In this document: one piece after another, positions 57,223-64,000 of the stretch
Numbering within the stretch: position 1 is the stretch's first letter
Layout of the letters: each line of letters starts with the position of its first letter
Assembly (NCBI RefSeq): GCF_030295955.1
Contig: NZ_AP027363.1
Location: 2,046,001 to 2,110,000, forward strand
Reading direction: 5' to 3'
Length of the DNA: 64,000 bases
Source of the DNA: Thalassotalea agarivorans
GTDB taxonomy: Bacteria; Pseudomonadota; Gammaproteobacteria; Enterobacterales; Alteromonadaceae
Program-made: the position numbers and the translations under genes
Notes under the pieces: generated by a model
Told to the model about the DNA's origin: nothing
Databases searched by the model: none
The model's input: the letters and a program-made list of their open reading frames with translations, nothing else

Positions 57223-58845
57223 ATGAAATATATCAGCGTAGCTGTTTCTGCTGTTATAGCGCTAACCGCTTGTCAAAGTACCACTGACAATGCATCAACA
57301 GCAAATAACACTAATCAAGAGCTTGATATCGCAAGTCCATCAGATATAAACCAAGCTTTATTAAAGGATGAAACGATAGACGTTATTCATCCCGTTGCTG
57401 ATGTCGAATTCTCTATTCCCCACGACAATGTCAACGTTGATTATGATGCATGGCGACGTATTCGCGATGGTCTTTCTTTCGACGTGCCACAAAATCGCCG
57501 TGTTATTGCGCAGCGAAATTGGTACGCAAAACACCCGTCATACTTAGATAGAGTAGCCAAGCGAGCGGAACCATTTATGTTCTATATTCTTGAAGAATTA
57601 GAAGCAAATGATATGCCGCTGGAAATAGCTCTATTACCTATAGTTGAAAGTGCCTTCGATCCTTTTGCCTACTCTCACGGTAGAGCGTCTGGCATGTGGC
57701 AATTTGTTCCTGCAACTGGTGAACGTTTTGGCATGAAGCAAAACTGGTGGTATGACGGCCGCAGAGACGTTATTGCATCAACAGAAGGTGCAATTCAGTA
57801 CTTGAAACGTTTACATAAATATTTTGATGGCGACTGGATGCTTGCACTTGCTGCATACAACTCCGGTGAAGGCCGCGTGATGCGAGCCGTTAAAAACAAT
57901 GCCCGAAAAGGAAAACCAACCGATTTTTGGTCACTTGATTTGCCACGAGAAACACGTGCTTATGTACCTAAACTATTAGCGCTAGCGGATATCGTTAAGC
58001 GCCCAGCAGATTTCGACCTTACGCTTTACGCTATCGAAAATGAGGCGGTTATTTCTAAAGTCGACACCGGTTCGCAAATCGATTTAGCAAAAGCGGCTCA
58101 ACTTGCAGACTTAACGCTAGCTGAGCTTCAGCGTCTCAATCCAGGTTTCAACCGCTGGGCGACAGATCCAGACGGCCCACATTATTTACTATTGCCAAAT
58201 GATCGCATAGAGCGCTTCAAAACCGGTTTAGATAAACTAGAACCGAAAGACCGCTTGGCTTGGCAGCGATATAAAATTAAAAGTGGTGATACCTTAGGGA
58301 CTATCGCTCAAAAATTTAATACCCGTGTTAGTTTGATCCAAGAAATTAATGGTATTTCAGGACACCAAATTCGTGCTGGTAAGCATTTGATGATACCCGT
58401 GGCTGCGCGTTCAGCTGATAGCTATACGTTTTCGCAAGAGCAACGTTTGGTAAAAACTCAGAATCGTTCACGAAATGGTTATAAATCAACGCATATTGTT
58501 AAATCGGGTGATAATTTCTGGGATATCAGCAGAAAATATAAGGTGAACCATCGCTCATTAGCTAAATGGAATGGCATGGCCCCAACAGATCCACTGCAAA
58601 TTGGTCAAAAGCTTGTCGTATGGCAAGAAAATCCATCTACTGCAAAATCGCATCAGCCTGTTGAAAATGCTGTGATGAGAAATATCATGTACAAAGTGAG
58701 ACGCGGTGACTCATTGGCGCGGATAGCAGATAAGTTTAATGTCTCGATAAAAGATATTGAACGATGGAATAATTTGAATCGAAAAACATATCTTCAACCG
58801 GGGCAAATGTTAAAACTCTCGGTTGATGTTACCAATAACATATAA
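57223..58845 (+). CDS. mltD: Membrane-bound lytic murein transglycosylase D
   Basis: A 540-aa outer-membrane lipoprotein (lipobox LTAC, Cys 17) that cleaves peptidoglycan, forming 1,6-anhydromuropeptides. The SLT domain has catalytic E142 (PIVESAFDPFAYS) and SGMWQFVPATGERFGM. Three C-terminal LysM domains (about 345-390, 420-467, 484-535) bind peptidoglycan; E. coli MltD has two. Its place after gloB matches the enterobacterial order. Confidence 0.96.
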   Translation: MKYISVAVSAVIALTACQSTTDNASTANNTNQELDIASPSDINQALLKDETIDVIHPVADVEFSIPHDNVNVDYDAWRRIRDGLSFDVPQNRRVIAQRNWYAKHPSYLDRVAKRAEPFMFYILEELEANDMPLEIALLPIVESAFDPFAYSHGRASGMWQFVPATGERFGMKQNWWYDGRRDVIASTEGAIQYLKRLHKYFDGDWMLALAAYNSGEGRVMRAVKNNARKGKPTDFWSLDLPRETRAYVPKLLALADIVKRPADFDLTLYAIENEAVISKVDTGSQIDLAKAAQLADLTLAELQRLNPGFNRWATDPDGPHYLLLPNDRIERFKTGLDKLEPKDRLAWQRYKIKSGDTLGTIAQKFNTRVSLIQEINGISGHQIRAGKHLMIPVAARSADSYTFSQEQRLVKTQNRSRNGYKSTHIVKSGDNFWDISRKYKVNHRSLAKWNGMAPTDPLQIGQKLVVWQENPSTAKSHQPVENAVMRNIMYKVRRGDSLARIADKFNVSIKDIERWNNLNRKTYLQPGQMLKLSVDVTNNI

Positions 58846-58874
58846 CAACATCATTTAATAAGGGACACATATTC

Positions 58875-59204
58875 ATGGAAGATTACATTGTTATTGCGGT
58901 TATCGCGGCAGCGATATTACTAATGGCTTTTTTAACGAGATACATCGAAAAAGAGTCATTAGTAGACAATGGTGACTATGTCATTATCAGAGGCACATTG
59001 ATGTCTCGCCTATTCGACATTAACTTCAAGCGCGTTTTAAAAACCGACATAATCAAGATTCAAATTGCAGGCAATACCGTCAGCTTGTTTAATAAAAGTG
59101 ACAACGCTTACGATATATTCTTGTATGGTGAAACGGTTAACGAACTTATTAACATCAGCGATAGACTCTTTCCCAACGCTAAGACCATCGAATTTAAGTG
59201 TTAA
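58875..59204 (+). CDS. Small membrane-anchored protein, 109 aa
   Basis: I do not recognise the family. An N-terminal membrane helix (about 4-22; IVIAVIAAAILLMAFL) is followed by a charged cytoplasmic domain of about 80 residues with alternating beta-strands (DYVIIRGTLMSRLFDINFKR, IIKIQIAGNTVSLFNKS) ending in a helix. This recalls small PH-like domains. It follows mltD by 29 bp on the same strand and may share its transcript. Confidence 0.8.
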   Translation: MEDYIVIAVIAAAILLMAFLTRYIEKESLVDNGDYVIIRGTLMSRLFDINFKRVLKTDIIKIQIAGNTVSLFNKSDNAYDIFLYGETVNELINISDRLFPNAKTIEFKC

Positions 59205-59221
59205 AAAGACAACATAAAAAA

Positions 59222-59244
59222 AGCCAGCATAAGCTGGCTTTTTT
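59222..59244. terminator. Bidirectional terminator between 58875-59204 and ligA
   Basis: AGCCAGC, ATAA and GCTGGCT form a 7-bp stem with an A-run before and a T-run after, so it can end both converging transcripts. Confidence 0.9.
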
Positions 59245-59274
59245 ATCTTCGTAATAGCGTGAGCATTCAAATCA

Positions 59275-61365
<2,091 letters not shown>

Positions 61366-61373
61366 TTAAAAAG

Positions 61374-62441
61374 TTATGCGGTTGAGATTCTGTTTTTTCG
61401 CTCAAATTCGCGAATTTTACTCACATAATGTTGTTCAGTTTGTCGAGTTAAAACACTGCGTTTATCGTCTAATAACTGACCATTAAATTCTTGTGCAAGT
61501 TGCTTAGCTGCATGCAACATTTGCTCAAACACCTCGAACGGGTCGCCCGCATTTGGCAAGGTCATAAACAAACTAACCCCCTGTGTTGCAAAGTTTTCCA
61601 TATTATCGAGGTTAAAGGTGCCAGGATTCATCATATTGGCAAGGCTGAAGGTAACTTTACCGTTTCCTGCATTGTCTTGATGACGATGAAAAATAGACAT
61701 ATCGCCATATTTCATACCTAAGGTTAATAGGCTTGGCAGTAAAGCAGCACCTTGCATTACTAGGCCTTCTGGCATCACCACTGAAACGACAAGCACTTCA
61801 GGATCGACAGCAGGCTTTTCATGTTTGTCGAAATCCATCTCCAGCTGATCTTTCTGCGCCTTTTTCTTTACCGGCGACTTTCTACGTGCGACTGTTTTTT
61901 TAACTTCAGGTTTTGGCTGAATAACCGGCGCTTCGTATAAAGGCTTTTCTTCTTTTTTTGGTGTTTCTTCTTGCTCTTGCGGCAGTGCATCTTCCGGCAA
62001 GGCCAGCGCATCATTAACGCCTGCGGTTTGTGTCAGCGAGAAATCATCTTCTTGAGGATCATCAGCGACAAAATTTAAATTGTCGATATTGTCTAACGCT
62101 GGCTCTTCCGCAATTGTCGGTTTTAATTTTAAATCTGCAGGAATTGGATCTTCATTGTATTGTGGTGCAGGTGCGGGTTGACCAGCAATTTCTTCTTCTG
62201 CTGGAGGATTGTCTATTTCACCGGTTAAACTATTGGCGCCAACGACACGAGCTTCTGATACGCCGTCTTGATCAAAACCAGACGAATCAAAGTTTCTTAA
62301 ATCTGGTTCGCTTTTATTCTCTTTCGCCTTCAATTTGTACGGATTTTTGTTTTTTCTTATAGTCCACAATCCATGCAGGAAAATCGCTGTGATCACAACA
62401 GCGGCTATGATGATTAAAACGAGTCTAAAATTATCTTCCAT
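61374..62441 (-). CDS. zipA: Cell-division protein ZipA
   Basis: A 355-aa inner-membrane division protein that tethers FtsZ to the membrane. It has an N-terminal membrane helix (about 5-28) with basic residues after it, a long acidic Pro/Glu-rich linker (about 50-205) and the C-terminal FtsZ-binding domain (about 212-350; VSVVMPEGLVMQGAALLPSLL, VTFSLANMMNPGTF). It lies 12 bp after smc on the same strand. Confidence 0.95.
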   Translation of the reverse strand: MEDNFRLVLIIIAAVVITAIFLHGLWTIRKNKNPYKLKAKENKSEPDLRNFDSSGFDQDGVSEARVVGANSLTGEIDNPPAEEEIAGQPAPAPQYNEDPIPADLKLKPTIAEEPALDNIDNLNFVADDPQEDDFSLTQTAGVNDALALPEDALPQEQEETPKKEEKPLYEAPVIQPKPEVKKTVARRKSPVKKKAQKDQLEMDFDKHEKPAVDPEVLVVSVVMPEGLVMQGAALLPSLLTLGMKYGDMSIFHRHQDNAGNGKVTFSLANMMNPGTFNLDNMENFATQGVSLFMTLPNAGDPFEVFEQMLHAAKQLAQEFNGQLLDDKRSVLTRQTEQHYVSKIREFERKNRISTA

Positions 62442-62452
62442 TTTGCAACCTG

Positions 62453-64000
62453 TTACGACAATTCTGCCATGGCTATTGCTTCATCTATGTCTACTGCCAC
62501 CATGCGAGACACACCGGGTTCAAACATTGTGACACCGGTTAAATGAGAAGCCATTTCCATCGCTATTTTATTATGACTTATATATACAAATTGTACCGTT
62601 TGAGACATTTCCTTAACCAAATTACAAAATCGGCCAACATTAGCGTCATCCAACGGCGCATCCACTTCATCTAACATACAAAATGGTGCTGGATTCAATC
62701 GAAATATCGCAAACACCAATGATAAAGCGGTTAACGCTTTTTCTCCACCTGATAATAGATGAATCGTGCTATTTTTTTTGCCTGGCGGTCTTGCCATTAT
62801 CGTCACGCCAGTATCAAGCATATCATCGCCGGTTAAGTCTAAGTATGCACTACCGCCGCCGAAGACTTTAGGGAACAATGATTTAAGATCAGTATTCACT
62901 TGTTCAAAAGTTTCTTTGAATTTTTGTCGTGTCTCTCGATCTATTTTTGCTATCGCCCCTTCAAGCGTTTCGATAGCGTCATTCAAATCTTGGTCTTGCT
63001 GATCTAAATACTCTTTGCGGGCAAGTTGCTCGTCATATTCATCGATCGCTGCCAAGTTGATGGGACCCAAACGGCCTATATCTTTGCTAATGCGCGCTAG
63101 TTGCGCCTGCCATTGTGATTCTTTTGCTTCAGCAGGCATTTCAGCTTGAACATCTTTTAGGCGTACATCGAGTTCATCAAGTTGCTCCAACGCTTGTTGC
63201 GCTCTTAATTTATAGCTCTCCGCATCTAAATGCTGTTTAGCCACTTGTTCTTTTAACGTAATCAGTTGATCGGTTGTCGCTTGTTTATCGCGCTCCAACG
63301 CCTCTACTTCTTGCTGCGCACTTGATAGATGTTCATTAATGTAAGCCAATTTTTCATCAACTTCGACCACATCTTGTAACCAAATTTGTAATTGTTCTTC
63401 ATCTTCTAATAAAGGCGCTGCTTGTTCTTCAAATTGTGCACGTCTCGTTTCTAGTTGTGCTTTGAAGTGTTCTAACTGCTCTTCTAATCGAAGTTTGTGC
63501 TGTTCGCTACTATGCTTTTGACTTTTTGCCTGTTCAATTTGGGCTGTTAACTGATGGCGCTTTTGGTTCGCTTGTTGCAATTCATGTTGCAATGTCTTAG
63601 CTTTTGATTGCAGCTGTGCTTGTTCGTCTTCATTATCTATTTCAACATCATCTTGCTCAGCACCTTCAGCCACTAACTGTTCTTCTTCCAGCATCAACAA
63701 TTGCATTTGCTCTTGTTCTATTTGCTCTTCTACAAAAGCCAAATCATCCACGAGTTGTTGTCTTTGCCCTGTTTGAAGCTCGAGTTCCTGCTCCACCAAA
63801 GCCAGAGACTGTTTGCATTGTGCCATTTGTGAGGATAGTTGCTGTAACTGTTGTTGCAGCGCAAGGCGCTCTTCGCGTGCTACCTCTAAACGACTGGCAA
63901 TTAACTGCGTTGAATCTTGATGATCATCTAGCCATTGACTTAACGCCTGTTGTTGTTCAGTTAAGGACTCTAGCTCTTGATGCAAACTCAATACACCTTG
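62453..64000 (-). CDS. smc: Chromosome-segregation ATPase SMC (5' part outside window)
   Basis: The C-terminal 516 codons of SMC, the ATPase core of condensin; the frame runs off the window end. The visible part contains coiled coil rich in Gln/Glu/Leu (to about residue 280 of this fragment), then the C-terminal head with [12 protein letters not shown], the ABC signature [17 protein letters not shown] and Walker [20 protein letters not shown]. The kleisin partners are not in the window. Confidence 0.96.
   Translation of the reverse strand, partial: QGVLSLHQELESLTEQQQALSQWLDDHQDSTQLIASRLEVAREERLALQQQLQQLSSQMAQCKQSLALVEQELELQTGQRQQLVDDLAFVEEQIEQEQMQLLMLEEEQLVAEGAEQDDVEIDNEDEQAQLQSKAKTLQHELQQANQKRHQLTAQIEQAKSQKHSSEQHKLRLEEQLEHFKAQLETRRAQFEEQAAPLLEDEEQLQIWLQDVVEVDEKLAYINEHLSSAQQEVEALERDKQATTDQLITLKEQVAKQHLDAESYKLRAQQALEQLDELDVRLKDVQAEMPAEAKESQWQAQLARISKDIGRLGPINLAAIDEYDEQLARKEYLDQQDQDLNDAIETLEGAIAKIDRETRQKFKETFEQVNTDLKSLFPKVFGGGSAYLDLTGDDMLDTGVTIMARPPGKKNSTIHLLSGGEKALTALSLVFAIFRLNPAPFCMLDEVDAPLDDANVGRFCNLVKEMSQTVQFVYISHNKIAMEMASHLTGVTMFEPGVSRMVAVDIDEAIAMAELS

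Overview
The window looks like chromosomal DNA of a marine gammaproteobacterium, most likely from the Alteromonadales (Colwelliaceae/Thalassotalea-like; the order is more certain than the genus). The reasons are the conserved blocks smc-zipA-ligA and yafS-gloB-mltD, an sbcB gene, a lysine-riboswitch lysC, moderately AT-rich DNA, and a very sulfatase-rich polysaccharide locus that uses a TonB-dependent receptor without a SusD partner.

About two thirds of the window (1 to about 42150, possibly 43951) is one polysaccharide utilisation locus (PUL). It encodes ten S1-type sulfatases (one cut by the window start), a GH95 enzyme (alpha-L-fucosidase or alpha-L-galactosidase), three exported GH2 enzymes, an exported parallel beta-helix protein, a TonB-dependent receptor, a GPH/MFS sugar symporter and a LacI-family regulator. 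It also encodes two unusual Sel1-repeat/TonB-C hybrid proteins and a surface protein with a GlyGly-CTERM-like tail. The main units are: a minus-strand operon 9875 to 1; 13312 to 11642 plus the Sel1 gene ending at 10036; a divergent GH2/sulfatase pair around 16900; a minus-strand operon 31532 to 21442; lacI-transporter (34041 to 31647); a GH2 gene (36683 to 34212); and the receptor gene (39822 to 36877) divergent from sulfatase 40241-42145. Sulfated oligosaccharides would enter the periplasm through the receptor, be desulfated and trimmed there, and the sugars would be imported by the symporter. The enzyme set fits a sulfated galactan or a galactose/fucose-rich polymer. No recognisable endo-acting enzyme, sulfatase-maturing enzyme or sugar-catabolic gene lies in the window.

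A palindrome close to TGRnAACGTTnYCA occurs ten times in or beside the PUL promoters, including that of lacI itself. It is the likely operator of the LacI regulator and would make the whole locus one regulon. One copy lies inside the signal-peptide codons of a GH2 gene.

An intact 1234-bp IS3-family element (18696-19929) interrupts an EF-hand/thioredoxin-like gene between PUL units. It has a 3-bp GGA target duplication, and precise removal would restore the frame.

From about 43994 to the end the content is ordinary: a MATE transporter, an ATP-grasp protein, a PldA-like phospholipase, sbcB, a beta-hydroxyacid dehydrogenase, a RAYT transposase flanked by identical 28-bp palindromes, glutathione peroxidase, lysC with a lysine riboswitch and a coupled 22-codon leader ORF, a TonB-C lipoprotein, elyC, a Nif3-family gene, yafS, gloB, mltD, ligA, zipA and the 3' part of smc. 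No tRNA, rRNA or CRISPR array was recognised.
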